DNA of 64,000 bases. It comes from Brevundimonas terrae (lineage in GTDB: Bacteria; Pseudomonadota; Alphaproteobacteria; Caulobacterales; Caulobacteraceae). Under the pieces are notes generated by a model. That model was not told the DNA's origin, made no database searches, and saw only the letters and a program-made list of their open reading frames with translations. The stretch is taken from NCBI RefSeq assembly GCF_011761985.1, contig NZ_JAASQT010000004.1, positions 124,001 to 188,000 on the forward strand. The letters run 5' to 3'. This document shows positions 27,388-36,169 of the stretch, in pieces. The first letter of the stretch is position 1. Every line of letters starts with the position of its first letter. Position numbers and translations under genes: made by a program.

Positions 27388-27827
27388 GACGTCTGCAAGC
27401 CTTATGGGCATCCCGCACGCACCGCGAACAGATCATGCTGATCGGTCTAGGCCTTCTCATCACGATGGTTGTGGTCTGGTATGGCGTCATCCAGCCGGTC
27501 CGATACTGGCAGGACAGTGCTGCGTTTGAACGGCAGGCCGCGGAAGCGCGTCTGCTGCGCGTTACCCGTCAGATCGAATACGCGCGTGCCCATGCACAAA
27601 CCGGCACTAACGCCCGCAGCACACTGGAACAGGCGGCCCGTCAGGCTGGCGTTCAGGTACAGATTGCAACATCGGGCAGTGGATTGGGCTTTGAGCTGGA
27701 CCGTATTCCATCCGAAAGCGGACGGGCGTTTCTGGTCTATCTAGAACGCGCCAAGCTGTCGCCCAAGGCCCTGCGCATTGATGCCTATGAGGACGGTACG
27801 TTGCGGATCAGCGGCCAGACAGGCTGA
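27384..27827 (+). CDS. gspM: Type II secretion protein GspM
   Basis: A 147-residue partner of GspL with one N-terminal membrane segment (IMLIGLGLLITMVVVWYGVI, about 18-37) and a small periplasmic domain. It is the last gene of the cluster; gspN and gspO are absent. Its last 20 bases overlap the end of the convergent phosphatase gene on the other strand. Confidence 0.9.
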   Translation: MRRLQALWASRTHREQIMLIGLGLLITMVVVWYGVIQPVRYWQDSAAFERQAAEARLLRVTRQIEYARAHAQTGTNARSTLEQAARQAGVQVQIATSGSGLGFELDRIPSESGRAFLVYLERAKLSPKALRIDAYEDGTLRISGQTG

Positions 27828-28320
27828 AACTGCTGCCCCATGCCGTGTCCGAGCCTCTGCCTATGGCATCGACTGCGACAATCATTGCGCTTTGTCTTTG
27901 AAGTAAATTGTCGGCGATTTCGATCATGCGGCGGTTTGGTGTGGCGTAGGGAGCTTTGGCGCGCAGGGTCAGAGCTATGTCGTGCTCGCTCCCTATCCCG
28001 TGTCGGACGACTGCCGCGATATAGGCCGCTGCTGGAGAGCGGCTAACACCTGCCCAACAGTGGATCAACAGCGGCGCAGACCCATCCCACCGGTCCAGAA
28101 AATCCAGATAGGCACGGATGTGATTTTCGGACGGCGCAAGGAGCCCGTCTTGCGGTTGATTGATGTCGTTGAAACGCAGATCAAGGTGTTCGCCTTGGCC
28201 ATCCGCCAAACCGATATCCAGATCGGCGGTTGGTGACATCAGGCTGACGACATGGCTGGGCCGGTTGATCTGCACCAAGCCACTGACATCATGCAGTGGG
28301 CAAACAATGATCCGACTCAT
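27808..28320 (-). CDS. Tyrosine/dual-specificity phosphatase-like protein of the cobalamin operon
   Basis: A 170-residue cysteine phosphatase with P-loop HCWAGVSRSPAAA (nucleophile C88, R94) and a possible acid in DFLDRWDG. No signal peptide. ATG 28320 overlaps the cobS stop in ATGA, so it is made with the B12 enzymes. The cluster has no histidine-phosphatase-type alpha-ribazole phosphatase, so this protein is a candidate to remove the phosphate from cobalamin-5'-phosphate or alpha-ribazole-phosphate; this is inference. Ordinary protein phosphatase activity is the alternative. Confidence 0.85.
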   Translation of the reverse strand: MSRIIVCPLHDVSGLVQINRPSHVVSLMSPTADLDIGLADGQGEHLDLRFNDINQPQDGLLAPSENHIRAYLDFLDRWDGSAPLLIHCWAGVSRSPAAAYIAAVVRHGIGSEHDIALTLRAKAPYATPNRRMIEIADNLLQRQSAMIVAVDAIGRGSDTAWGSSFSLSGR

Positions 28321-29084
28321 AGGCGGATGATAGCGCCAAGCGCCAAGAGAAAGCCGATCTCGAAGCTCTGCTCTACGGCCCCCAACACGTCGCCTGTACG
28401 TCCGCCCAGATGCTTCCACGCCAAAAGGGCCGGAATGGCGGCGGCGAGCAAGCCCAACCCCAGTCCGGCACCCGCCATAACGGGTGTAAGCATGGCGAAA
28501 GGCGCAAGGCCGATCAGTACGGCAATGATGACATTGTGCGCCCCTGTGCGGTCGGGCTTGCCTTCCTTGGCCATGCCGGGATTGCCGCCATAGGGCATGA
28601 TGGCCATGGCAGTCACCGCTGCCGAGCGTCCAAAACTCTGGGCGCAAATCATGGCGATAGCCGCAAGAACAGGCGAAACCGCGATCAATGCCGCGAGACA
28701 CCCCGCGCGGATCATCAGGTTCAGAAACAGTACCGATGCGCCATAGGTGCCCAGTCGGCTGTCCTTCATGATCTCCAGACGGCGTTCACGGGTCGATCCG
28801 CCACCTATGCCATCTGCGGTATCGGCCAGGCCGTCCTCATGGAAACACCCTGTCAGGGCCATGCTCGCGGCGATAGCCAACAAGGCCGCGACCAAGGGCG
28901 AAACCAGTTGCGAAGCCCCCCACAGCACGGCGGCAGACAGGGTACCAACCAGCAAGCCAACCAGCGGGTAATAGCGCGCACTGGCCTGTATCCATGCGGG
29001 ATCGAACTGTTTTAGTTGGGGCGTCGGTATCCGCGTCAGGAACTGTACCGCGCAAATAATCAGTTTCAGCTCTCGGCGGATCAT
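28317..29084 (-). CDS. cobS: Adenosylcobinamide-GDP ribazoletransferase (cobalamin synthase)
   Basis: Membrane enzyme (255 aa) joining adenosylcobinamide-GDP with alpha-ribazole(-phosphate), the final assembly step. It has several membrane segments and the signature GCFHEDGLADTADGIGGG (about 80-97) with GTYGASVLFL. Called cobV in Pseudomonas denitrificans nomenclature. It is coupled to cobT and to the phosphatase gene by 4-base overlaps. Confidence 0.95.
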   Translation of the reverse strand: MIRRELKLIICAVQFLTRIPTPQLKQFDPAWIQASARYYPLVGLLVGTLSAAVLWGASQLVSPLVAALLAIAASMALTGCFHEDGLADTADGIGGGSTRERRLEIMKDSRLGTYGASVLFLNLMIRAGCLAALIAVSPVLAAIAMICAQSFGRSAAVTAMAIMPYGGNPGMAKEGKPDRTGAHNVIIAVLIGLAPFAMLTPVMAGAGLGLGLLAAAIPALLAWKHLGGRTGDVLGAVEQSFEIGFLLALGAIIRL

Positions 29085-30124
29085 GCCGAAGCCTCAAGCA
29101 CATCCTTCAGATCGGCCACGTCGCTCAACAAGGCACAGGCGGCTTGAAGAAGCGGGATAGCCAAAAGAGCACCTGTGCCTTCGCCAACGCGCATATCCAG
29201 ATCCAGCAAGGGCTTGGCCTGAAGCGCATCCATAATGATCTTGTGGCCCGGTTCGACCGAAGCATGGGCAAAGATGCAATATTCACGGGCCTGTGGTGCC
29301 AACCGCAAGGCGACCAGAGCCGCCGCGGAACAGATGACGCCGTCAATCACCACGGCGACACGGGCCTTGGCGCAGGCCAGAAGCGCACCTGCCATCATCG
29401 CGATTTCATAGCCACCGAACTGGGCGAGAACGTCCAGTGGATCGGTCGCTTCGGTACGGGCCGCCACCTTGGCCAAAACCTTGTGTTTATGCGCAAGACC
29501 TTCGGGCGAGTGTCCGGCACCCGGCCCGACACAGGATTGGAGCGGTGCAGGGGAAAGGCGATGGATAATAAGCGCCGCCGCAGAGCTGTTGCCGATGCCC
29601 ATTTCCCCCAAACAAATCAAGTCGGCGCCATTGGCTATGGCCTGTGTGGCGATGCTGGCCCCTACGAGCAATGCGGATACCGCCTGATCCATATCCATCG
29701 CCGGATGTTCGGATGCGTCCTGTGTGCCCATGGCGATCTTGGCATGGATCAGGCCTTGCCGATCCGACAAATCGGCCGCCACACCGGCATCAATCACGCT
29801 CACCTGTGCGCCGACCACGCGGGCAAAGGCATTGGCACTGGCACGACCGGCCAGCAACGTATCCACCATCGACACCGTGACGGCAGAAGGAAAAGCGGCA
29901 ACGCCCGAACTGGTCAGGCCATGATCGCCAGCAAAGACCAAAAGTTGTGGGCGGCGTACGGCGGGGAGGGGCTTGTTCTGAATCAGCGCCAACTGCACTG
30001 CCAGTTCCTCGATGCGCCCCAGTGCGCGCGGTGGCTTGGCCTTGCCATCGACAGCAGCCTGCATTTGCTGCTGGCTTGTGCGGTCCAGTGACGGAATGGC
30101 GAGAAGGGTGTCCAGTTTACTCAT
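29081..30124 (-). CDS. cobT: Nicotinate-nucleotide--dimethylbenzimidazole phosphoribosyltransferase
   Basis: Makes alpha-ribazole-5'-phosphate from nicotinate mononucleotide and dimethylbenzimidazole (347 aa). Signatures are VFAGDHGL, the glycine-rich GEMGIGNSSAAA and the catalytic glutamate region MRVGEGTGALLAIPLLQAA near the C-terminus. No bluB for dimethylbenzimidazole synthesis is in the window. Confidence 0.96.
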   Translation of the reverse strand: MSKLDTLLAIPSLDRTSQQQMQAAVDGKAKPPRALGRIEELAVQLALIQNKPLPAVRRPQLLVFAGDHGLTSSGVAAFPSAVTVSMVDTLLAGRASANAFARVVGAQVSVIDAGVAADLSDRQGLIHAKIAMGTQDASEHPAMDMDQAVSALLVGASIATQAIANGADLICLGEMGIGNSSAAALIIHRLSPAPLQSCVGPGAGHSPEGLAHKHKVLAKVAARTEATDPLDVLAQFGGYEIAMMAGALLACAKARVAVVIDGVICSAAALVALRLAPQAREYCIFAHASVEPGHKIIMDALQAKPLLDLDMRVGEGTGALLAIPLLQAACALLSDVADLKDVLEASA

Positions 30125-31584
30125 GACAGGCCGGCTATCTTGCTGAGGGTTGCTATGTCCAGATGGCGTTCGAGGGCTTCGGCGATACGGTCCAGTGCTT
30201 CATCGACTCGCTGGCTCTGGTCGACACTGACGGTCTGGCCGGTCAGTTCTGGCAACAGCGCTTGACGGGCTTCGGATTTGTCGAACAGTCCATGGACATA
30301 GAGACCCGAAATGCGCCCGTCGGGGTTGATGGCACCTTGAGGTTGGCCGTCGATAAAAGCGGCAGGGTTTTGGGTATCCGCGCCGGTCGTCTTGCCAATA
30401 TGGATTTCATAGCCCGTAAAAGCGGGCCCGCTTGGGCCCAGTGTACCGGCCACGCTCTTGAGTGTCTTGTCGCCCTCCAGACATGTCTCGACATCCAACA
30501 AGCCAAGACCGTTTGCGGAACCGGCTATTCCTTCGCTTCCCGCAGGATCATGGATCATGCGTCCCAGCATCTGATAGCCGCCGCAGATGCCCATGACCCG
30601 TCCGCCACGGCGTGCGTGGGACAGAATGTCGATGTCCCAACCTTGCGCCTTCAGAAACGCCAGATCAGCCAGCGTGGCCTTGGTGCCGGGGATGATAATC
30701 AGGTCGGTATCGACGGGAATAACCTGACCGGGCGGGATGAAGTCCAGGTCGATAAGCGGCTCGTGACGTAAGGGATCGAAATCGTCGAAATTGGCGATCC
30801 TAGACAACATGGGCACTGAAATGCGCAGCTTGCGGTCACTCGCTGCGCTCAATGTGCTTTGCAACACGACGGCATCTTCGGCGGGCAAAAGTGCGCTCTC
30901 ATAAAGCCATGGCACCATACCGATATCGGGCCATCCGGTGCGGGCGCAAATTTGTTTTCGCCCTTCGTCAAATAGCTGAGGGTCACCACGAAACTTGTTG
31001 ATCATAAAGCCTTTGATGGCATCACGATCATCGTCTTCAAGGACATTATGCGCGCCAACCAGCGCCGCGATCACATGGCCGCGGTCAATATCACCGATCA
31101 GTATGACAGGCACATTTGCGGCCAGTGCAAAGCCCATATTGGCGATGTCGCCATCGCGTAGGTTGATCTCCGCAGGACTTCCAGCCCCTTCAATGATGAC
31201 CAGATCAGCCTCGGCCTCAAGCTTGCGAAAGCTCTCCAGCACGACATCCAGAAGGGCCGCCTTATGGTCCTGATAGCCACGGGCTTTCCAGTTGCCCCGT
31301 ACCTGACCGCGCACGACAAGCTGCGCACCTGTATCGCTTTGCGGTTTCAATAGGACAGGGTTCATGTCGACAGTCGGCGGGGTTCGACAGGCCATGGCTT
31401 GAAGCGCTTGTGCCCGTCCGATTTCACCTATGCGACCTTCGCTGTCAGGTGCTGTGACGGCGGCGTTATTGGACATGTTTTGGGGCTTGAACGGACGAAC
31501 TGTCAGTCCGCGCCGCGTAAACAGCCGACATAGACCTGCTACTAGTACAGACTTGCCGACATCGGACCCGCAGCCCTGAATCAT
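30121..31584 (-). CDS. cobQ: Cobyric acid synthase
   Basis: Glutamine-dependent amidation of adenosylcobyrinate a,c-diamide to cobyric acid (487 aa). N-terminal P-loop domain (QGCGSDVGKS, VIIEGAGSPAEINL) and C-terminal class I glutaminase domain (MGICGGYQMLG with Cys334; YVHGLFD). ATG 31584 overlaps the cobD stop by one base; an in-frame GTG at 31596 is possible. It is the only ring-modifying enzyme of the cluster. Confidence 0.95.
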   Translation of the reverse strand: MIQGCGSDVGKSVLVAGLCRLFTRRGLTVRPFKPQNMSNNAAVTAPDSEGRIGEIGRAQALQAMACRTPPTVDMNPVLLKPQSDTGAQLVVRGQVRGNWKARGYQDHKAALLDVVLESFRKLEAEADLVIIEGAGSPAEINLRDGDIANMGFALAANVPVILIGDIDRGHVIAALVGAHNVLEDDDRDAIKGFMINKFRGDPQLFDEGRKQICARTGWPDIGMVPWLYESALLPAEDAVVLQSTLSAASDRKLRISVPMLSRIANFDDFDPLRHEPLIDLDFIPPGQVIPVDTDLIIIPGTKATLADLAFLKAQGWDIDILSHARRGGRVMGICGGYQMLGRMIHDPAGSEGIAGSANGLGLLDVETCLEGDKTLKSVAGTLGPSGPAFTGYEIHIGKTTGADTQNPAAFIDGQPQGAINPDGRISGLYVHGLFDKSEARQALLPELTGQTVSVDQSQRVDEALDRIAEALERHLDIATLSKIAGLS

Positions 31585-32540
31585 TATTGCGGCCACAAGA
31601 ATCCTCCACCCAGCACAAGCACAAACAGCCCCAGACAGGCCCACAGATAGACGGTCATCGCCCGTTTCAGGTCCGATGCCACAGGCGCGGGGCCCTCGCC
31701 CTGTACGGGGCGGGCATTTTCCAAACCGTCATAACGGACTGTGCCGCCAAGACGCACACCCAATACACCCGCCATCGCCGCTTCGCTCCATCCTGCATTG
31801 GGCGAGGCATGTTTTCTTGCGTCACGGAACATGATGCTCCACCCTTTAGTGGCCGATCCTGTCACCGAGCCTGCAAGGGCCAGTAATGCCCCCGCCAAAC
31901 GCGCGGGGATCAGGTTCATCAGGTCATCAGTCTTGGCCGCGGCCCAGCCAAAGGCTCGCCAGCGCGGCTCTATATGGCCGATCATGCTGTCTGCCGTGTT
32001 GATGGCCTTATAGACGAATAGCCCCGGCAAACCGGCTAGAACGAACCAGAATACAGGCGCGACAACCCCGTCATTAAAGCTTTCGGCCAGACTTTCGATG
32101 GCCGCTGTGGCGATATCTGTTTCGCCCATACTGGCCGTGTCACGACCGACGATCATGCTCACAGCATTTCGGGCGTCGGGCAGTCGCATATCAGACAGCG
32201 GAATCTGGATCGCTCTGACGTGTTGCCACAAGCTGCCCAAGGCCAAGCCGCAAACACAAGCCATAACGATTACGGCGATGTCGATGGGTCGTGGCAGGAA
32301 GCCTGCAAGCCAATGGATGGCAAGACCGGCGACGATAGCGGTCGGAACCAGCAGCAAGACTGTCAGAACCCCCAGAAGCTTCCTTGTGGGCTCACTGAAT
32401 GCAGGACTGTTCCAGCGCTTTTCCAGTGCGCTGATCAAATGGCCAATCCACATGACGGGATGGGGCAGGGGGCTGGGCCAACGTATGATCGCTTCCAGCA
32501 CCAAAGCCACAGCCACAACCCAGAATAGATTAAAGCCCAC
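31584..32540 (-). CDS. cobD: Adenosylcobinamide-phosphate synthase CobD/CbiB
   Basis: Membrane protein attaching aminopropanol (phosphate) to cobyric acid (318 aa). Motifs PHPVMWIGHLISALE, GRDTASMGETDIATAAIESLAESFNDGVVAPVFW and a C-terminal SPNAGWSEAAMAGVLGVRLGG are characteristic. The likely start is GTG 32540, overlapping the end of btuD by 11 bases; the frame extends to 32579, but those residues lie in btuD. Confidence 0.93.
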   Translation of the reverse strand: MGFNLFWVVAVALVLEAIIRWPSPLPHPVMWIGHLISALEKRWNSPAFSEPTRKLLGVLTVLLLVPTAIVAGLAIHWLAGFLPRPIDIAVIVMACVCGLALGSLWQHVRAIQIPLSDMRLPDARNAVSMIVGRDTASMGETDIATAAIESLAESFNDGVVAPVFWFVLAGLPGLFVYKAINTADSMIGHIEPRWRAFGWAAAKTDDLMNLIPARLAGALLALAGSVTGSATKGWSIMFRDARKHASPNAGWSEAAMAGVLGVRLGGTVRYDGLENARPVQGEGPAPVASDLKRAMTVYLWACLGLFVLVLGGGFLWPQ

Positions 32541-33306
32541 GGCCCAGAACCTCGAGCACGGGACCATTCGCGCCATCAAGCGTCTGGGTGACGATGCCGT
32601 AGGCTTGGCGCAGGACGTCCGGTGTCAGGGCCTCAATCGGAGCTGCATCGGCAATGATCTGTCCCTGAGCCAGTACGATCACACGATCAGCTATGCGCAG
32701 TGCAGCACCAAGATCATGCAGGGTGACGATGATCCCGCATCCTCGATCACGGGCCAGCTTGCGGAACAGATCGCCCATATCCAGCACATGTCCCGGATCC
32801 AGACCCGCCAGCGGCTCGTCGGCCAGCAACCATTCCGGCTGACCGGCCAGTGCGCGGGCGATCATCATGCGCGCACGCTCCCCACCGGACAGCGTAGAGA
32901 TGACACGGTGCCGGTATTCCTCGGTATCGGTCATGGACAAGGCTGCACTGACGCAGGCGCGGTCATCACGAGACAGACCCCATGCGCCGACATAGGGCGT
33001 GCGGCCCAGTCCGACGAAGGTTTCGCCATTGATAGCCCAGACTACTTCGGCATTCTGCGGAACATAGGCGACCTGTCTGGCGCGTTGACGCTCGGAGATG
33101 CGGCCTATGTCCTGACCGCCAAGCACAACCCGTCCTGATTGTGGTGTCCGTAAGTGAACGAGGCAGTCTAGAAGCGTCGATTTCCCCGCGCCATTGGGCC
33201 CGACAATGGCCGTCACCTTGCCACGCGCGAAACAGGCAGAGACATTGTTCAGGATGGTGCGTCCGGCAATGCGGACACAAAGATCGTTCGCTTCCAGATC
33301 GCTCAT
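32530..33306 (-). CDS. btuD: Cobalamin ABC transporter ATP-binding protein
   Basis: ABC ATPase (258 aa) with Walker A GPNGAGKST, signature LSGGERARMMIARAL, Walker B WLLADEP and the switch histidine in VTLHDLG. It energises B12 import with BtuC and BtuF. ATG 33306 overlaps the btuC stop. B12 specificity is inferred from the riboswitch operon; sequence alone would allow an iron-siderophore transporter. Confidence 0.92.
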   Translation of the reverse strand: MSDLEANDLCVRIAGRTILNNVSACFARGKVTAIVGPNGAGKSTLLDCLVHLRTPQSGRVVLGGQDIGRISERQRARQVAYVPQNAEVVWAINGETFVGLGRTPYVGAWGLSRDDRACVSAALSMTDTEEYRHRVISTLSGGERARMMIARALAGQPEWLLADEPLAGLDPGHVLDMGDLFRKLARDRGCGIIVTLHDLGAALRIADRVIVLAQGQIIADAAPIEALTPDVLRQAYGIVTQTLDGANGPVLEVLGRGL

Positions 33307-34289
33307 GCGAGCTTCCTTCGCATCGAGACCAACAGGATCAGGAAGAAGGGGCCGCCGATGGCGGCCATGGCCACACCCAGCTTTACCTCGGTTGCGGCAG
33401 GGAGAAGTCGAACCAGAATATCTGCCGCCAGTGTCAGAGCCGCTCCACCTAGCGCAGAGGGTAACAGCAATGCCGAGGGTTTTGCCCCGACCAGCGGGCG
33501 CAGTAGGTGAGGCACAATCAGCCCTACAAAGCCGATGACACCGGTGACGGCGACGGCTGAGCCAACCGCAAGCGCCACGCCGAAGGTCAGCAACAGCCGC
33601 CCGCGCACCAGACTGACACCAAGGGTGCGCGCGCCATTTTCGCCCAACGTCAGGGCATCCAGCATGCGCCCCTGACCCAACAGGAACAGGCATCCTGCCA
33701 GCATACCGGGGGCAGCTATTTTCACCTCGTCAAAGCTGCGATCGGTGACGGCTCCCATCAGCCAGTTGACGATTTCGGTGACGGCCCATGGGTTGGGAGC
33801 GAGATTAAGTGCGAGGGCAACACCGGCCCCCGCAACAGTCTGGATGACAACGCCCGCCAGAATGAAGGTGATGCTGCTGGAGGTGACGCCGGCCATCAGC
33901 AACAGCATCACGACGCCCAAGGCTGCTCCAACCATGGCAAAAAATGGCAGCACCCACACAGCGGCGGCGAAACTGCCCATATAGAAGGTTGTCACGGCTC
34001 CCAGTGCGGCCATGCCGGAGACTCCGAGCATTCCGGGATCGGCCAGCGGGTTTCGCGTATAGCCCTGAAGTGCTGCGCCCGTCAGGCCCAGAGCTGCGCC
34101 GATCATCATAGCCAGCAGGGTACGCGGCAGACGCAGTTCAAACAGGATTGCCCATGCAGGATCGCCCTTGCTTCCCAACCATGCAGACCACGGCACCCAC
34201 ACCTTGCCCGCGCTCATACTAGCCACAGCCAGCACGGCGACCAGACTGACCAGGCATAGATACAGAAGGGGACGTTTAGCGTCTGTCAT
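33303..34289 (-). CDS. btuC: Cobalamin ABC transporter permease (FecCD family)
   Basis: Ten-helix permease (328 aa) with LRLPRTLLAMMIGAALGLTGAALQGYTRNPLADPGMLGVS and a coupling loop near GFVGLIVPHLLRPLVG. It forms the channel with BtuD and lies 10 bases after btuF. Assignment to B12 follows from the operon and the upstream riboswitch. Confidence 0.92.
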   Translation of the reverse strand: MTDAKRPLLYLCLVSLVAVLAVASMSAGKVWVPWSAWLGSKGDPAWAILFELRLPRTLLAMMIGAALGLTGAALQGYTRNPLADPGMLGVSGMAALGAVTTFYMGSFAAAVWVLPFFAMVGAALGVVMLLLMAGVTSSSITFILAGVVIQTVAGAGVALALNLAPNPWAVTEIVNWLMGAVTDRSFDEVKIAAPGMLAGCLFLLGQGRMLDALTLGENGARTLGVSLVRGRLLLTFGVALAVGSAVAVTGVIGFVGLIVPHLLRPLVGAKPSALLLPSALGGAALTLAADILVRLLPAATEVKLGVAMAAIGGPFFLILLVSMRRKLA

Positions 34290-34299
34290 TCCCGTTCCT

Positions 34300-35145
34300 T
34301 CACGGCAAAAGTCTTAGGGCGACGCGATGCGCACGGGCCAAAGCGGCAGCGGTCTGGATCAGGACAGGTCCGCCGCAATACAGCAGCTTTTCTTCCAAAG
34401 TCGTCTGCACGATCCGGTCCGACAGACTGGCAAGGGCGGGATGACGCATCATGCGTTCGGACCATGTCCGCACGCTTGGGCTAAGGCTTCCGCTCAACAG
34501 AACTTCTGGCGGATTGGCCAGAATCTGCTCAACGGAAACATTGCCCCATTTGCCGATGCCATACCGTCCGGCGACATTCTCGAAACCGGCCAGTACCATC
34601 ATCTCGTTCATCAGCGTGTCGTGTCCGGCCGCAAATCCATTGGGCTGATAAACAAGGGCTTTGAGACGACGCGGGTTGTCGGGCCGGGCCGTATTTATGG
34701 CCTCTTGGATGCGTGAAACCAGCGCCTCGCCGCGATGGACAAAGCCCGCCGCCGCCGCAACCTCACGCACCTGAGAAATACTTTCTTCAACGGTTGAGGG
34801 AACATCGAACAAGGCCATCGGGATGCCCAACCGTTCCAGCGCAGTGCGCGTGGCTCTGGCTCCGTGGCGGCTGCTCAGAACCAGATCGGGTCGGAGGGCA
34901 ATAATCTCTTCGGCTGTGCCGTGGGTTTGCGGCAAGCGCATCGCCAAATCATAAATGGCTGACTGTCGGGCGATGCGAGAATAGTGGCTTAGAGCTGCGA
35001 TCTGTTCCCTGTTGGCGACTTCGACCAGAATAGCGTCGAGGCAGGGGTTCAGCGATACAATGCGCCGTGGCCTGCTCTGTGCAGCCAGCGGCAACAGGGC
35101 CGGAAAGCCCAGCCCTCCGATCAAGCTGCGTCGTGACAAGCTCAT
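34300..35145 (-). CDS. btuF: Cobalamin-binding periplasmic protein
   Basis: Class III substrate-binding protein (281 aa) with RRIVSLNPCLDAILVEV, TAEEIIALRPDLVLSS and VEQILANPPEVLLSG. The N-terminus MSLSRRSLIGGLG has a twin-arginine-like motif followed by a short hydrophobic stretch, so Tat export is possible. ATG 35145 overlaps the cobC stop. Confidence 0.9.
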   Translation of the reverse strand: MSLSRRSLIGGLGFPALLPLAAQSRPRRIVSLNPCLDAILVEVANREQIAALSHYSRIARQSAIYDLAMRLPQTHGTAEEIIALRPDLVLSSRHGARATRTALERLGIPMALFDVPSTVEESISQVREVAAAAGFVHRGEALVSRIQEAINTARPDNPRRLKALVYQPNGFAAGHDTLMNEMMVLAGFENVAGRYGIGKWGNVSVEQILANPPEVLLSGSLSPSVRTWSERMMRHPALASLSDRIVQTTLEEKLLYCGGPVLIQTAAALARAHRVALRLLP

Positions 35146-36158
35146 TGGCGTGCCTCAAGGGCCTGTACCAATCGAGGCAGTGTTTCCGATGTGGGAACCC
35201 CGAAGCGCAAGGTATCGGGCGCATAGTCAAACGGTCGCGTCAGTATCCCTTGCTCACACAGATGCGAGAACCAGACGCGGGCATCATTGGATTGGACAAG
35301 TCGAAAAAGACTTGTTCCACCGACCGGCTTAAACCCTGCATTCTGCAAGGCTTTGTCCAGCTTTTCGGCATCCGTTTTTAGACGCAGGTTTGTGGCCTCG
35401 CGCCATGCTGCGTCTGTATAGGCGGCACGTCCCATGATCATCGCCTCGGCACTGACAGGCCAGTCACCGGTCAGGCCGCGCAGACGGGCTTTCAAAACGG
35501 GATTGGCCACCATAAAGCCCAGTCTGAGACCGGCCAGACCGTAGAATTTTCCGAATGAGCGCAGGACAATCAAGTGATCGATGTCTAACCCTGCGACAGA
35601 AGCCTCGGGCGAACACTCGATGAAGGATTCATCGACAATCAGCCATTGGCCCATACGGCTACGCTGACGCGCCAACTGCTCCAGTTCGTCCCTGCCGAAC
35701 AGGCGACCATCAGGATTGTTCGGGTTAACAATGACCAGAACATCGGCGCGCGAGGCAAATATCTGGTCGACCCCATTAGCATTGGGGGCCATGGACGAGC
35801 CCCGCCATGACTCTCGGTGGGCGCCATAGGTGGGCTCGACAATATCGACGGTCACAGGACCGAGGATAAGGGGCAAAAGGCGTATGGCTGTTTCTGCGCC
35901 CGAGACAGCGCAAACCCGTTGTTCTGAAGTTTCAAAAACACTGGCTGCCACCGCTTCCAGTGCCAGCAACTCCAAAGGGTCGGGCAGGCGGTTCAACTGG
36001 TCTTCATCTGCCCGAAGCCCGCACCACGGGACAGGATTGATCCCTGTCGACAGGTCCAGCCACGGAAGTGGCGCATACGGATAGGCTTTGGCGGCGGCCA
36101 TCAGGCCGCCACCATGCCGGATCGAAGCCTTGTGAGGCATCAATACGTTGTCCTTCAT
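35142..36158 (-). CDS. cobC: Threonine-phosphate decarboxylase-like aminotransferase CobC
   Basis: Fold-type I PLP enzyme (338 aa) supplying (R)-1-amino-2-propanol phosphate for the nucleotide loop (Salmonella CobD function). It shows HGGGL, DLSTGINPVPW, VNPNNPDGRLF and the Schiff-base lysine in SFGKFYGLAGLRLGF. ATG 36158; a second in-frame ATG at 36140 is possible. It lies 11 bases after btuB. Confidence 0.94.
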   Translation of the reverse strand: MKDNVLMPHKASIRHGGGLMAAAKAYPYAPLPWLDLSTGINPVPWCGLRADEDQLNRLPDPLELLALEAVAASVFETSEQRVCAVSGAETAIRLLPLILGPVTVDIVEPTYGAHRESWRGSSMAPNANGVDQIFASRADVLVIVNPNNPDGRLFGRDELEQLARQRSRMGQWLIVDESFIECSPEASVAGLDIDHLIVLRSFGKFYGLAGLRLGFMVANPVLKARLRGLTGDWPVSAEAMIMGRAAYTDAAWREATNLRLKTDAEKLDKALQNAGFKPVGGTSLFRLVQSNDARVWFSHLCEQGILTRPFDYAPDTLRFGVPTSETLPRLVQALEARQ

Positions 36159-36169
36159 TCTGACCGAAA

